Below, piece by piece: positions 26,981-35,887 of a stretch of DNA of 64,000 bases. Position numbers and translations under genes: made by a program. Every line of letters starts with the position of its first letter. Positions within the stretch are counted from its first letter, which is position 1. The notes under the pieces are model-generated. The model was not told the origin of the DNA and did no database searches. It worked only from the letters and a program-made list of their open reading frames with translations. The stretch is from Streptomyces capillispiralis (GTDB lineage Bacteria; Actinomycetota; Actinomycetes; Streptomycetales; Streptomycetaceae), in NCBI RefSeq assembly GCF_007829875.1, contig NZ_VIWV01000002.1, forward strand, positions 1 to 64,000, given 5' to 3'.

Positions 26981-28053
26981 GACGTTCTCATCAGGATCGG
27001 GTCCAGGTCGATGCCGTAGCTTCGCGGTGAGCAGAAGTCCAGGCGCTTCGCAGAGCTGAGCCACCAGGGGTGCGCCGGCATACGGCACAAGGCGACATCG
27101 GTGCCGGATCGTGCGTCCACCGTTTCGATGGGTTGTCCCGTTCGGATGTCGACGAGGCAAATGAGGTCGGGGACAGTGGCGATGACCTCTCCATCGTTCA
27201 GGACGATCAGGTACTCATCACCAGCCTCTATGCGGATGACGGCATCAGTGCGGACGTCTTTGAGGAAGATCGTCGTGTTGCTCGAGAGGCCCACGCTGTC
27301 GTGGCGTGTGACGTCCTGAATGCGTCCGTGAGCGATGACCGCGATATCGGACTCGGCGACCCCTGCACCCACGGTGCGGCTCTCGAGAGCCTGCGCCAGA
27401 GCTGAGCCGAGATCGATCGACCGGGACAGCGTGCCCGGCAGGGCATAGGCGCGTACCTCTCCGGCGTCGAGGGGAGGGAAGCACACGGCGGCCCATCCGC
27501 CGCCGGAAGTGATCGCAGCCCGGGCCAGCTCCTCGACCTGGTGGGCCTCGCCCCCGTCGATAGTCATCGTGGCACCGTTGGCCAGGATCAGAAGCATGGG
27601 CGTGATGGGAAAGCCCTCCGCAGTCAGGGAGAACTGATCCAAACGGCTGACAGCACGTCCAGCGAGGTCGGCATCCAGACACGGCAGGTTCAGCTGCCCC
27701 GCGCATATGAGGGGAAGCAGACCATTGTCCCCACCGCACTCGAACGAAGTCACCGCGGTGATTTTCCTGCCGGTGTGACGGGCCATGGCCGTAACAGAGC
27801 GGGCCAGTTCTGAGCCATCGGCGAGTCGCTCCCGTGCGACAGCGGGCGACCCCATGGTCCCGACGGCGCACACTACGTCGGAGTCACGCAGCATCGAGAC
27901 ATTCAGAAGCCGGATTCGGTTGTCATCACGCAATATTTCCTTCAGCTGCGCAGCTGCGTAGCGTGATGCGCCGCCTCCGCCGCATCCGACAAGTGCGGAT
28001 CCTAATGCCAGATCATCAACTTGATCGATGTCGAAATAGACGTTCCGAGTCAT
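26977..28053 (-). CDS. DUF917 family protein (hydantoinase-associated)
   Basis: A 358-residue protein of the DUF917 family, which pairs with HyuA-like hydantoinase/oxoprolinase proteins and includes an enzyme known to desulfurise S-methyl thiohydantoin. Signature parts: DLALGSALVGCGGGGASRYAA at the N-terminus, GTMGSPAVARERL, TSFECGGDNGLLPLI, and DGGEAHQVEELARAA. The family usually has GTGGGG in the first motif; here it is GCGGGG. The GTGA overlap with the PucR gene ties it to that regulator. It may act with the HyuA-like protein encoded from 32206 on a hydantoin or related lactam. Substrate unknown. Confidence 0.82.
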   Translation of the reverse strand: MTRNVYFDIDQVDDLALGSALVGCGGGGASRYAAAQLKEILRDDNRIRLLNVSMLRDSDVVCAVGTMGSPAVARERLADGSELARSVTAMARHTGRKITAVTSFECGGDNGLLPLICAGQLNLPCLDADLAGRAVSRLDQFSLTAEGFPITPMLLILANGATMTIDGGEAHQVEELARAAITSGGGWAAVCFPPLDAGEVRAYALPGTLSRSIDLGSALAQALESRTVGAGVAESDIAVIAHGRIQDVTRHDSVGLSSNTTIFLKDVRTDAVIRIEAGDEYLIVLNDGEVIATVPDLICLVDIRTGQPIETVDARSGTDVALCRMPAHPWWLSSAKRLDFCSPRSYGIDLDPILMRTS

Positions 28054-28354
28054 GCGTTGCCCCTGTCACCTGATAAGTGCCGTGAAGACTGCAGACAACG
28101 CCGTGAACCCCGCGCTCTGATCCGTACAGTGGAGAGTCTCGGACATCGCGTCTGGAGTGTGACCCGGCGGCGTCTGCCGCATGTACTTCATCATGGATCC
28201 CGCAGACCATCGCTGACAGCGGACACGAGTCGAAAGCGTGCCTTGGTCACCCCGGCGTCCTTCGGCCACGCGACTTTACGACAGGTCTGCAGTTCCGGGC
28301 CACCGCGTCATGAGGGTAGTCCTCTCCGCGGGCTGGGGGCCGTCTTCCAACGGA

Positions 28355-28500
28355 TCCGCCCCAACCGGGCCCGCGCGGACAAGGCGTACGCCGCCCGCAG
28401 GAACCGGACTACCGCCGCATACGGAGGTGAACGGCTCGGCCAGTTCCGCCCGCCGATCGCCCAGCGATCCAGTCGCCGAACTCAGCTGCCGAGCTGATCC
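28355..28500 (+). pseudogene. Short transposase fragment
   Basis: A piece reading RPNRARADKAYAARRNRTT matches the second-Asp region of IS5-type transposases (usually RPDRVRADKAYxSRxNR). Homology ends within about 30 residues on each side. This is a tiny fossil inside the decayed 28-31 kb stretch. Confidence 0.45.
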
Positions 28501-28897
28501 GGCATCCGCCGCTGCCAGGCCGGACCGCAGCCTTCGGCTCGACCGGTCCGACGTATCGGTGACTCTGCCAGGAGGACCGTTACAGAGGTGGCCCGGGAGT
28601 CCGGTGTCGGCGCCGAGGGGCTGCGGAACAGGTCGAGCAGGGCGCGGCGCGGAGATCTCAGGCTTCACGGCATCACGGGGGAAGTTCCAGCTGCTCTCGT
28701 TCCTCGCGTAGGCGGACCAGTGGACGGGCAGGTCTCGGCGGGCCGGAGCCAGTAAGCCGGTGTGCAACCCGCACTGCGACGGGGGGGAACTCAGGCAATC
28801 CGCACAGTGCCCCTGGCACTCCTACGGCCTAGCGTGCTGGAAACACGGTCCGCATCTGCGGGAAGGCCGTTGGCACCTTCAACCTCGGAGACCCTGC

Positions 28898-29130
28898 GTG
28901 AGATCGGCTGTCTCTGTCCCGTCGCTTCCGGAACAGCTATGGGACGGCGATGTCGAGCCGCTCATCCGCGGGGCCACTCTCCTTGGTACGGGTGGCAGAG
29001 GAGACTCCTGCACCGCGTCCTGCAGTTGTGTGAACTGCCGCGTGCTGACTGCCCTGTTGAGGTGTGTCTTAATGAGGTTCCTGATGACGCGTTCGTCTTA
29101 CCCACTGCTGGCAACGGCGCCTCCGCGGTG
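28898..29130 (+). pseudogene. Second DUF917 gene, N-terminal frameshifted remnant
   Basis: A GTG with a GGAG site starts a frame that gives DGDVEPLIRGATLLGTGG, the DUF917 N-terminal motif. Near 28993 homology moves to another frame: LLHRVLQLCELPRADCPVEV, then VPDDAFVLPTAGNGASAVSQ, which matches the following part of the family. After about 29130 the match fades. The remaining two thirds of the gene are missing. It points rightward, toward the permease and HyuA genes, so it was probably part of that operon before decay. Confidence 0.6.
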
Positions 29131-29139
29131 TCGCAGACG

Positions 29140-29480
29140 GGGCCAGACGGCCTGGAAGCCGTCCGCCTCCTGGTCATGGTTCTCGAGCGACGTTCCGGGC
29201 ACCAGCCCGTTCACATAGTGGGCTTCTTTCAGCAGCCACTCTTCGGGGGTGCACAGCGCCCAGCAGGTGGCCGGCCCTCCGCCTGAGGCGGTGCCGACGT
29301 GCAGGGAGCCGCCAGGCCTCGAACGTGGCCGTGGCCTGTTCGCCGAGGGCACGGATCCTCGCGTGAACGCGGTCGACGTCCCACTGACCTGTGGACAGCT
29401 CTCCTCGCCGGCTGCGGTAGGTCACTCTCACAATGCCTCCGGCACCCTGGAGCCCTGGGCGGTGTACTCGTCGAAGGGCG
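29140..29480 (-). pseudogene. Unidentified decayed gene
   Basis: Two frames together give protein-like sequence: first RVTYRSRRGELSTGQWDVDRVHARIRALGEQATATFEAW, continuing after a shift near 29315 as GGSLHVGTASGGGPATCWALC, then TPEEWLLKEAHYVNGLVPGT and DQEADGFQAVW. The family is not recognised. It directly follows the DUF6624 gene on the same strand. Confidence 0.35.
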
Positions 29481-29486
29481 CGATGC

Positions 29487-29861
29487 CTACTTCCGCATCG
29501 GCGTGCGTCCTTCACGAAGGAAGGCCGGCTCGCGCGGGTCGGCCGAGTCTGCCGGCACCGCCTGCCGCATCAGCGGGTGAGCGCGACGCTGAACGTCGAG
29601 CTGCCGGTCGGCGTGAGCGATGAGCCATGCCGCGCGTGCGGCCTCCTCGCCGACCAGTTCCGCCGTCGGCCAGCCGTACTCGTCCATGATTTCGTTGAGC
29701 CGGTCACCGTGCCGGGCGGTCAGCCGCCGCCAGGCCACCTGCTCGGCGGGGTCGTCGCTGTTCGCGCGGACTGCCAACTGGTGATCGGCCGCGGCCCTTT
29801 CCGTGAGTCCGCTGTCAGGGCGGCAACGTCCTGCGCCACTCTCCACTCCGAGGTAGATCAT
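29487..29861 (-). CDS. DUF6624-like protein, probably truncated
   Basis: About 124 residues. The core LTERAAADHQLAV, then RLNEIMDEYGWPTAELVGEEAARAAWLIA and AHADRQLDVQRR, is the pattern of DUF6624, a small family in which a WPxxxLVGxxGAxAAWLLxQHAD motif is usual. The C-terminus ends early at EGRTPMRK, where family members continue with another 5-15 residues, so a late frameshift is likely. The start is uncertain; the ATG at 29861 has no strong ribosome site. Function unknown. Confidence 0.5.
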   Translation of the reverse strand: MIYLGVESGAGRCRPDSGLTERAAADHQLAVRANSDDPAEQVAWRRLTARHGDRLNEIMDEYGWPTAELVGEEAARAAWLIAHADRQLDVQRRAHPLMRQAVPADSADPREPAFLREGRTPMRK

Positions 29862-30873
29862 TCTGGAGACGGCGACGGCCGCCTTCCCGCACCGGGGCAG
29901 TGGATCTACCCCTGGAGCCGGAGCCGGATCGCTGCGACGGTCACGGTGCCCTGAAAGAAAGACGCCCTTCGGAGGCCGGCAGAGCCTCGAGCGACGGCTG
30001 TCCGACATGGTCCACCAGATCATGAAACGATGCCAGCGGATCCACCTCGCTCAAACTGCCTGACACACACAGAGGCGCTTTCACGTCCCGCCTCGACCGC
30101 CGACAGGCCGGAACAGCGCAGGCTCGGCCCTCGTGAGGATCCATCGAGTACAGCACCGCCGCGTGCTACTACCACTTCAAGATCGTTGCTTTGCGGGAGC
30201 GCCGGCCCCGTACAAATCGCCACCCACCAGGTACGCCGCTGGGTGATCTCGGCCGCAGCCAGTACCGTGCGGAGCAGCGAGGAGGGGGAGTGGGTGTGTC
30301 CCGATGCTGTTGGTGTGTGGACAGATCGCTGAGTCCATACGTGGCGAAGCCGCATCGGCGGTCCGAGGGCCACGGTTACGCGTCAGGTGTCGGTGCCTCG
30401 CCGGCAGACCGCCGAGCGGCGCCGCCTGACCCAGCGATGGCTGTCGGGCAAGCCGGTGAGGCCTTTTCGGGTGTGACTCCATCCGGATCACGGGCCGACA
30501 CCAGCCGCGCTGCCCGCTGCCCTTCGTCCCCTGTCCCTCACCACGACCCGGGCCTGCGGGCTGCCCGTTCTGAAAGACATCGGAGATCGTCACGCGGGTG
30601 AAGGACCGCACGTTCGCCTGGACCAAGGACAAGACAGACGATGCGGATCGCGCTTGACCGGCGACCCGTTACACGGCCCCGTCCCACTCCTCCGGGTCGT
30701 CCCCGGTCCGGGCTGACCATCGGTGACTTCGCCGGACTGATGGAATAGGCAATGAGCTTGAACCGACTCCTCGGCCGATCGGTAACCGCCTGCGCCGCGG
30801 TGCCGCACGATCATTACCGGACCACATTTCAGCGCGCTTCCGCACAGAATATTCAAGATTTCCCAGGTGAATA
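29862..30873. other. Intergenic, no gene seen
   Basis: About 1 kb with only scattered Arg- or Pro-rich frames. It probably contains eroded genes. The promoter of the permease/HyuA operon should lie in the AT-richer last 60 bp before 30874. Confidence 0.5.
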
Positions 30874-32199
30874 ATGGACCACCTTGAGATAATCGCCGAC
30901 GACTATTCGACACGTCGAGTCCCTCCGTCGGCCAGGCGGTCCTGGTTCGGCATCGCCGTCCAACGATTCGGCCAGGTGTCCGACCTCAGCCAGTTCCTCC
31001 TGGGAGCAATGCTGGGATTCGGCATGACTTTCTGGAATGCTTTCTGGGCGCTCACACTCGGCGCCATCGTCTTCGAGGTACTTGCCATCCTGACCGGCAT
31101 TATAGGGGCACATGAAGGACTGAACACTTCGCTTCTTGCCCGATGGAGCGGATTCGGTCGCATCGGCTCCGCCCTGCTGGCCGTGGCGATCAGCATCAGC
31201 CTCATCGGCTGGTTCGGGATCCAGACCGGAATTTCCGCCGTCGGACTTCACCAGCTGATGCCCGCACTTTCCACCCCCGCATGGGCCATCATCTTCGGAT
31301 TTTTCATCACTCTCATCGTCGTCCGCGGATTCGAATCCATGCAGTGGGTTGCGAACGTCACCGTTCCACTCTTCCTCGTCCTGGTCGGGTGGGCCGTCGT
31401 CTCCGAGCTGTCTCAACATTCGCTCACCCGACTCATGCAGCAGGCACCGCCAGGGCCAGAAATGTCATTGGTATCAGGTGCCACCGTCGTCGCCGGATCA
31501 TTTGTTGTCGGTTCCGTCATCGCCCCGGACATGACCCGGTACAACCGATCCGTCTCCGACGTCGTCAAGCAGACGCTGATCGGTATCACGCTGGGCGAGT
31601 ACGCGATCGGCATGGTGGGAGTGCTTCTTGCACACGCGGTGAAGTCGAACGACATCACCGCCATCATCTTCACCTCTGTCGGTTGGGTCGGAGTCCTGGT
31701 CATCGTCCTCGGTACCGCCAAGATCAACGACTGGAATCTCTACAGCTCCAGTCTGGGATTCGTCAATATCGCCGACCTCCTCTTCGGTATCCGCCTTCAC
31801 CGCGGGCTCGTGACCGTAGCAGTCGGCACGGTGGGGACCATGCTGGCAGCAACGGGGTTCCTCGACCGGTTCGTCGATTTCCTCACCATCTTGAGCGTCG
31901 CGTTCCCACCCGTAGCCGGGATCATGGTCGCAGAATACTTCGTCGTGAAGAGATGGCGGCCCGCTCTTGAACACTCACGCAGCAAGGGCACCCTCCCCGA
32001 TGAAACACCGAACTGGGTTCCGGCTACTCTTGTCATCTGGCTGGGATCTGCCTTGATCGGATATCACGTCACCATTGGGATGCCGGCACTCAACTCTGTC
32101 ACCATCGCGTTCGTGCTCTACCTCCTGGCCGGGCGGCTCGGCCTGCTCGTGAGCATCGGGGCCACCTCTGCACCAGACCTCGCAGAAACAAACCGCTGA
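30874..32199 (+). CDS. NCS1 family nucleobase/hydantoin permease
   Basis: A membrane transporter of 441 residues with about 12 hydrophobic helices. It resembles the cytosine permease CodB side of the NCS1 family: FGQVSDLSQFLLGAMLGFGM in helix 1, GWFGIQTGISAVGL in helix 3, APDMTRYNRS after helix 6, and INDWNLYSSSLGF in helix 8. NCS1 carriers import cytosine, allantoin, hydantoins or related rings with Na+ or H+. It is six bases upstream of a HyuA-like gene, which favours a hydantoin-like or pyrimidine-type substrate. The start has a CAGGTG-like site. Confidence 0.9.
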   Translation: MDHLEIIADDYSTRRVPPSARRSWFGIAVQRFGQVSDLSQFLLGAMLGFGMTFWNAFWALTLGAIVFEVLAILTGIIGAHEGLNTSLLARWSGFGRIGSALLAVAISISLIGWFGIQTGISAVGLHQLMPALSTPAWAIIFGFFITLIVVRGFESMQWVANVTVPLFLVLVGWAVVSELSQHSLTRLMQQAPPGPEMSLVSGATVVAGSFVVGSVIAPDMTRYNRSVSDVVKQTLIGITLGEYAIGMVGVLLAHAVKSNDITAIIFTSVGWVGVLVIVLGTAKINDWNLYSSSLGFVNIADLLFGIRLHRGLVTVAVGTVGTMLAATGFLDRFVDFLTILSVAFPPVAGIMVAEYFVVKRWRPALEHSRSKGTLPDETPNWVPATLVIWLGSALIGYHVTIGMPALNSVTIAFVLYLLAGRLGLLVSIGATSAPDLAETNR

Positions 32200-32205
32200 G
32201 GAACT

Positions 32206-33759
32206 ATGACTCTCCGTATCGGAATCGATGTCGGCGGGACAAACACCGACGCTGTCCTCGTCATGGGGGCGCATATTGTCGCCTCCACCAAGAACCCCAC
32301 GACGCGGGACGTCACCTCAGGCATCGTCACCGCCCTCGCAGATCTGCGCGCCAAGTCCGACTTCGCGCCGGAAGAAATTGGTGCGGTCATGATCGGCACC
32401 ACGCATTTCCTCAACGCGTTGGTCGAAGCACACGATCTCACGCCGACGGCGGTAATCCGCCTGGGGCTACCGGCCGCAGCATCATTGCCGCCTTTCACCG
32501 ACTGGCCGAGATCAATCGTCGAGGCGTGCAAAGGCCAGGCATACATGGCACACGGCGGACACGAATACGACGGACGTGAAATCTCACTGCTACGCCCCGA
32601 CGAACTCCGCTTCTACGCACGGGAAGCAGTCGACAAAGGAGCCCGTTCCATCGCCCTCTCATCGGTTTTCTCACCGGTGAACATCGAAGGTGAACTCGCC
32701 GCAGCCGACATCATCCGTGGCGAAGTCGGCCCTGAAATCCCTCTCTCCCTCTCACACCGCATCGGTCGTGTGGGTCTTCTTGAACGAGAGAACGCCACCA
32801 TCATCAACGCGGCGCTGCGCGAGCTTGCCGAACGCATCGTGTCAGGACTCTCCGCGGCAGTCGTCGGCGAAGGTATCACTGCACCCCTCTACCTCTGCCA
32901 GAACGACGGCACCCTCATCAGCCTCGAAGACGTACGCCAGCACCCAGTGGCGACTTTCTCCTCAGGCCCCACCAACTCGATGCGAGGAGCAGCACGCCTG
33001 TCGGGGCATTCCGACTGCGTGGTCGTCGATATCGGTGGAACCACGACCGATGTCGGAGTCCTGCAGGGAGGATTCCCTCGAGAGGCCGGTCAGGAAGTCA
33101 CTCTCGCGGGAGTTCGCACGAACTTCAGGATGCCGGACGTGTTGTCCGTGGGCATTGGCGGCGGCTCTCGAGTCAGACACAACGGTGCGCGTGTCGGCCC
33201 GGACTCCGTCGGCTCCGAGCTACGGCGCCACGCACTGGTCTTCGGAGGCAACGTCCTCACGGCCACCGACATCGCTGTCGCCGCCGGCCACGCCGACATC
33301 GGCAGCACCAGGGCCGCACGGCGTCTCAGCCGTTCCACAGTGGACGCCGCCTTGGAGCGGATCAGCCATGAGATCCTGGATGTCGCCGACCGCATGCGGA
33401 CCTCATCCGCGCCGCTTCCGCTCGTTGCCGTCGGCGGAGGGGCGATTCTCCTGCCGAAAAGGCTCGACGGGTTCGGCGGCGTCGTCCGCCCAGACCATTT
33501 CGACGTCACAAACGCCTTCGGTGCAGCCACTGCGCAGGTGAGTGGCGAGATCGACCGTATCTACTCGGTGCGGGAGTCGACGCGTGCTGCGACGAGGGAC
33601 GAGGCCCGCTTCGATGCCGTGGACCGAGCCATCGCCTCAGGCGCCAGTCCCGCATCTGTGGAGATCGTCGAATTCGACGAATTCCCGATCCCCTACCTGC
33701 CGGGCAACGCGATCCGGATCCGCGTCAAAGCCGTTGGCGACCTCGACTTCGGGCGTTGA
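32206..33759 (+). CDS. Hydantoinase/oxoprolinase family protein (HyuA-like)
   Basis: A 517-residue ATP-dependent ring-opening enzyme of the HyuA/oxoprolinase A group. It has the two actin-like phosphate motifs, IGIDVGGTNTDAVLV at the N-terminus and VVDIGGTTTDVGVLQGG in the middle, plus GTTHFLNALVE, FSSGPTNSMRGAA and VGGGAILLPKRL. Most family members of this shorter size act with a partner; the DUF917 protein at 26977 is the likely one. The ATG follows a GAGGAAC site, six bases after the permease stop, so the two are one operon. Confidence 0.87.
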   Translation: MTLRIGIDVGGTNTDAVLVMGAHIVASTKNPTTRDVTSGIVTALADLRAKSDFAPEEIGAVMIGTTHFLNALVEAHDLTPTAVIRLGLPAAASLPPFTDWPRSIVEACKGQAYMAHGGHEYDGREISLLRPDELRFYAREAVDKGARSIALSSVFSPVNIEGELAAADIIRGEVGPEIPLSLSHRIGRVGLLERENATIINAALRELAERIVSGLSAAVVGEGITAPLYLCQNDGTLISLEDVRQHPVATFSSGPTNSMRGAARLSGHSDCVVVDIGGTTTDVGVLQGGFPREAGQEVTLAGVRTNFRMPDVLSVGIGGGSRVRHNGARVGPDSVGSELRRHALVFGGNVLTATDIAVAAGHADIGSTRAARRLSRSTVDAALERISHEILDVADRMRTSSAPLPLVAVGGGAILLPKRLDGFGGVVRPDHFDVTNAFGAATAQVSGEIDRIYSVRESTRAATRDEARFDAVDRAIASGASPASVEIVEFDEFPIPYLPGNAIRIRVKAVGDLDFGR

Positions 33760-33805
33760 CCCGTCGATGACCTACGGCATGCCCGTCGGCCTGCTTGTTC
33801 TCTTG

Positions 33806-34171
33806 TCACCGGGCGAGGGTGAGGTGGTCGAAGCGGGCGATGCCGGGCAGGAGCACAACGCCTCCCACCACGCAGTCGGGGCCCGCGTCGCTTTCCGTGT
33901 AGGCGGACACGGCATGCTGCGGCACTTCGACGGCTTCGTCTCGTGCCTCCGGCGGGGCCGCGCAAGCCCATTCCACGTCCGCGACGGCGCGCAGCAACGG
34001 CCGTCGCGCCTCGGTGAGGACACGGCGCGCGCCGCCGAGGTCTCCGGTGAGAAGACCGTGGGCCGAGCAGGCCGCCCTGGCACGTGACTCGTCCGCCGTG
34101 GGGGAGAGGCCTCCGCCGCGGCGTACAGCAACGTGCTGGCGGCACCCGGCAGCACACGCGAATGTCGTCAC
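33806..34171 (-). pseudogene. C-terminal remnant of an unidentified protein
   Basis: The C-terminal 100 residues have protein-like composition: SRARAACSAHGLLTGDLGGA, ARRPLLRAVADVEWACAAPP, then VVGGVVLLPGIARFDH. Just upstream, another frame gives LPGAASTLLYAAAEA, which would join naturally to ADESRARAAC, so a frameshift near 34100 is likely. No family recognised. Confidence 0.35.
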
Positions 34172-34545
34172 ATACCTGGCAGTTGAGTCGCTTCAGTCGC
34201 TGTCAGGAGACATACAATGTCTTGAGCTGCAGTTTTTACCCTTGGACGGGAGCGACTGAACAGTCTTGGGGGCGCTGGTCCTTCAGTCGCTGTTCCGGAA
34301 GCCCGGCAGCACCTGCCAGAACCGGCAGCACACACCACCTGATCGCTGTTCGAGGCTCCCCGCACCACTACGCGCTTCGGGCAGGCGTATCCCGGTGTCC
34401 AAGGGGCACGCGTGGGGACGAGCCGTATGTCGACACCGGCGGCATCGACTGGATCCGTCACATCCTCCAGGTCGGCGTCGCAGTCCTCCTCATCGCGCTC
34501 GTCACTCCCCTCTGGGCTCGACGACACGCCTGACCCTGCGTCAGG

Positions 34546-34580
34546 GTGTGTGCCCACAGCCAGTGGCTGTGGGCACACAC
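34546..34580. terminator. Perfect 16-bp hairpin with 3-nt loop
   Basis: The arm gtgtgtgcccacagcc is followed by the loop agt and the exact reverse complement. There is no T-run on either side. It lies between the HyuA operon and the MarR gene, which read toward each other, so a two-way terminator is likely; an operator is also possible. Confidence 0.55.
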
Positions 34581-34742
34581 GAGAACGTCTGCCGGGGACG
34601 TTGCCGGGTGACACCCCACACGGGCCCAGCGTGCGGTGGGGCAACCGCGAGCTGACGCCGCTGCGTTGGCCCAGGACGAGTGCTCCAGCCTCGACTCGGG
34701 CCGCCTGCCCCGCACCTGGCGGAACGACCAGGCACAGGCTGG

Positions 34743-35234
34743 TCACCTGATCGCCGGGACAGCCAGTTCCCAGGAGGAACGGACCGTGACACCGTGTGGG
34801 GGGCCGTGGTCAGGGGAGAGGGTGGAGCGGATCTGCTCGCACAGGTCCCGCAGCCGCTCTTCGTCGTCAGCCGACAAGCCCACCAGGCGGAGCATCGTTT
34901 CGGGCACGTCGTGTGCCTCCCGCTGGAGCCGGCGGCCGGTCCGGCTGACGGTGAGCACCAGGCGGCGTTCGTCGTCGGCTGCCCGACTCCTGTGGAGGAG
35001 TCCCTTGGCTTCGAGGCGCCTCACCACAGGCGTGAGGGTCGCGGATGCCAGTCGCGTACGGTCGGCCAGAGTCCGCAGGTCCAGGTGGTCCTCTTCCCAC
35101 AACGTCATCATGACGACGTACTGCGTGTAGGTCAGCCCGAGCGGACCGAGCAGGGGGCGGTAGGCCCGGGTGACGGCGTTGACGGCGCTGTACAGCGCGA
35201 AGCAGGGCTGTTCCGACATGCGCTGGGCCTTCAT
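34743..35234 (-). CDS. MarR-family regulator, OhrR-like
   Basis: A 163-residue winged-helix protein. The N-terminal CFALYSAVNAVTRAYRPLL matches OhrR, with Cys11 in the position of the peroxide-sensing cysteine; the HTH is DLRTLADRTRLASATLTPVVRRLEA and the wing includes DDERRLVLT. OhrR normally represses ohr (organic hydroperoxide resistance), but no ohr gene is adjacent. The ATG at 35234 has a GAGGAAGG site; the ATG at 35255 does not. It lies 33 bp after a small hypothetical gene on the same strand, and a palindrome at 35525 sits upstream of that gene. Whether it truly responds to peroxides is inference. Confidence 0.85.
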   Translation of the reverse strand: MKAQRMSEQPCFALYSAVNAVTRAYRPLLGPLGLTYTQYVVMMTLWEEDHLDLRTLADRTRLASATLTPVVRRLEAKGLLHRSRAADDERRLVLTVSRTGRRLQREAHDVPETMLRLVGLSADDEERLRDLCEQIRSTLSPDHGPPHGVTVRSSWELAVPAIR

Positions 35235-35267
35235 GTCGCCTTCCTCACCGCTCATGTCGCGGAATCG

Positions 35268-35495
35268 TCAGCGCCAGTAGTTGTTGGCCGCGGCGATCGT
35301 CGCGAACTCGACGGCGACGACGTGGGCGATGGCGACGAGGCTGCCGTGATCTTCGGCGTACACGGACCGGAGGCGCTGACGGACCTCGGCGTCCGGCTGC
35401 GTCGCCTTCACCGAACTGCGGGCGAGCTTGATGGCCAGCGCACGACCTTCGTCGGGGCCGGCGGTGATCAGAGTGTTGTCAGGTAGGAGGCTCAT
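35268..35495 (-). CDS. Small conserved hypothetical protein
   Basis: A 75-residue protein, mostly helical by appearance, with no signal or membrane segment. A GAGGAGAGG ribosome site precedes the ATG, which supports a real gene. It is first in a two-gene unit with the OhrR-like regulator. No function known. Confidence 0.65.
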   Translation of the reverse strand: MSLLPDNTLITAGPDEGRALAIKLARSSVKATQPDAEVRQRLRSVYAEDHGSLVAIAHVVAVEFATIAAANNYWR

Positions 35496-35518
35496 GGTCC
35501 TCTCCTCTCGTCAGGGCA

Positions 35519-35809
35519 CTAATTATTGGGACTCCCAATTAAATGTGTCAAGTGGGCGTGGACAGAACGGTGGCGCGGCAGGCTCTTCGACCTCACCGGC
35601 ATGGCGGCGGCCACGGTCCGTCTGAGCACGAAGGCAGGGAAGAACCGTTCGCGGACGTCTGCGGCGACCTTGGCCGGCCCGGGCGAATCCGCCACGCCGA
35701 TACGCGCCGGCGTGCGGGCGACCGTCCTGGCGGTGTGCCCGCGTTCCAGTGCCTGTCCGGTCAGGGCGAGGCCGGTCGCGCCCGACGCGGCAGGAAGGGT
35801 GAGGTGCAC
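35519..35809 (-). pseudogene. NAD(P)-binding protein, N-terminal remnant
   Basis: The frame starts HLTLPAASGATGLALTGQALERGHTART, the Rossmann start of NAD(P)H-binding/SDR-type proteins (usually GASGATGRALTEQALxRGH, here with Ala for the first Gly), continues to about residue 50, and then loses similarity. The frame closes over the operator at 35525. Genes of this type often neighbour MarR regulators. Confidence 0.45.
35525..35539. promoter_or_regulatory. Palindrome attggga-c-tcccaat, likely MarR operator
   Basis: Perfect 7-bp arms with a one-base centre, 30 bp upstream of the small gene that leads the MarR operon, in an AT-rich patch suited to a promoter. It shares the ATTGG-n-A-C-T-n-CCAAT frame with the palindromes at 41215, 44704 and 49007. 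Confidence 0.6.
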
Positions 35810-35887
35810 GAAGTTTTCCGGGACGGGTGGACGAACGGCGAACCACGCGGAGCCGAGCCGGGCAGGTGCCAGGGAGCGGACTGGAGG

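Larger units (their letters stand above)
33760..34742. other. Intergenic with one remnant and a strong hairpin
   Basis: Nearly 1 kb without an intact gene. It contains the minus-strand remnant at 33806-34171 and the hairpin at 34546-34580. Frames at 34260-34650 look non-coding. Confidence 0.5.

Noticed and set aside
35268..35495. Small gene as an organic hydroperoxide resistance protein
   Set aside because: Only 75 residues and no paired cysteine motif of Ohr/OsmC.
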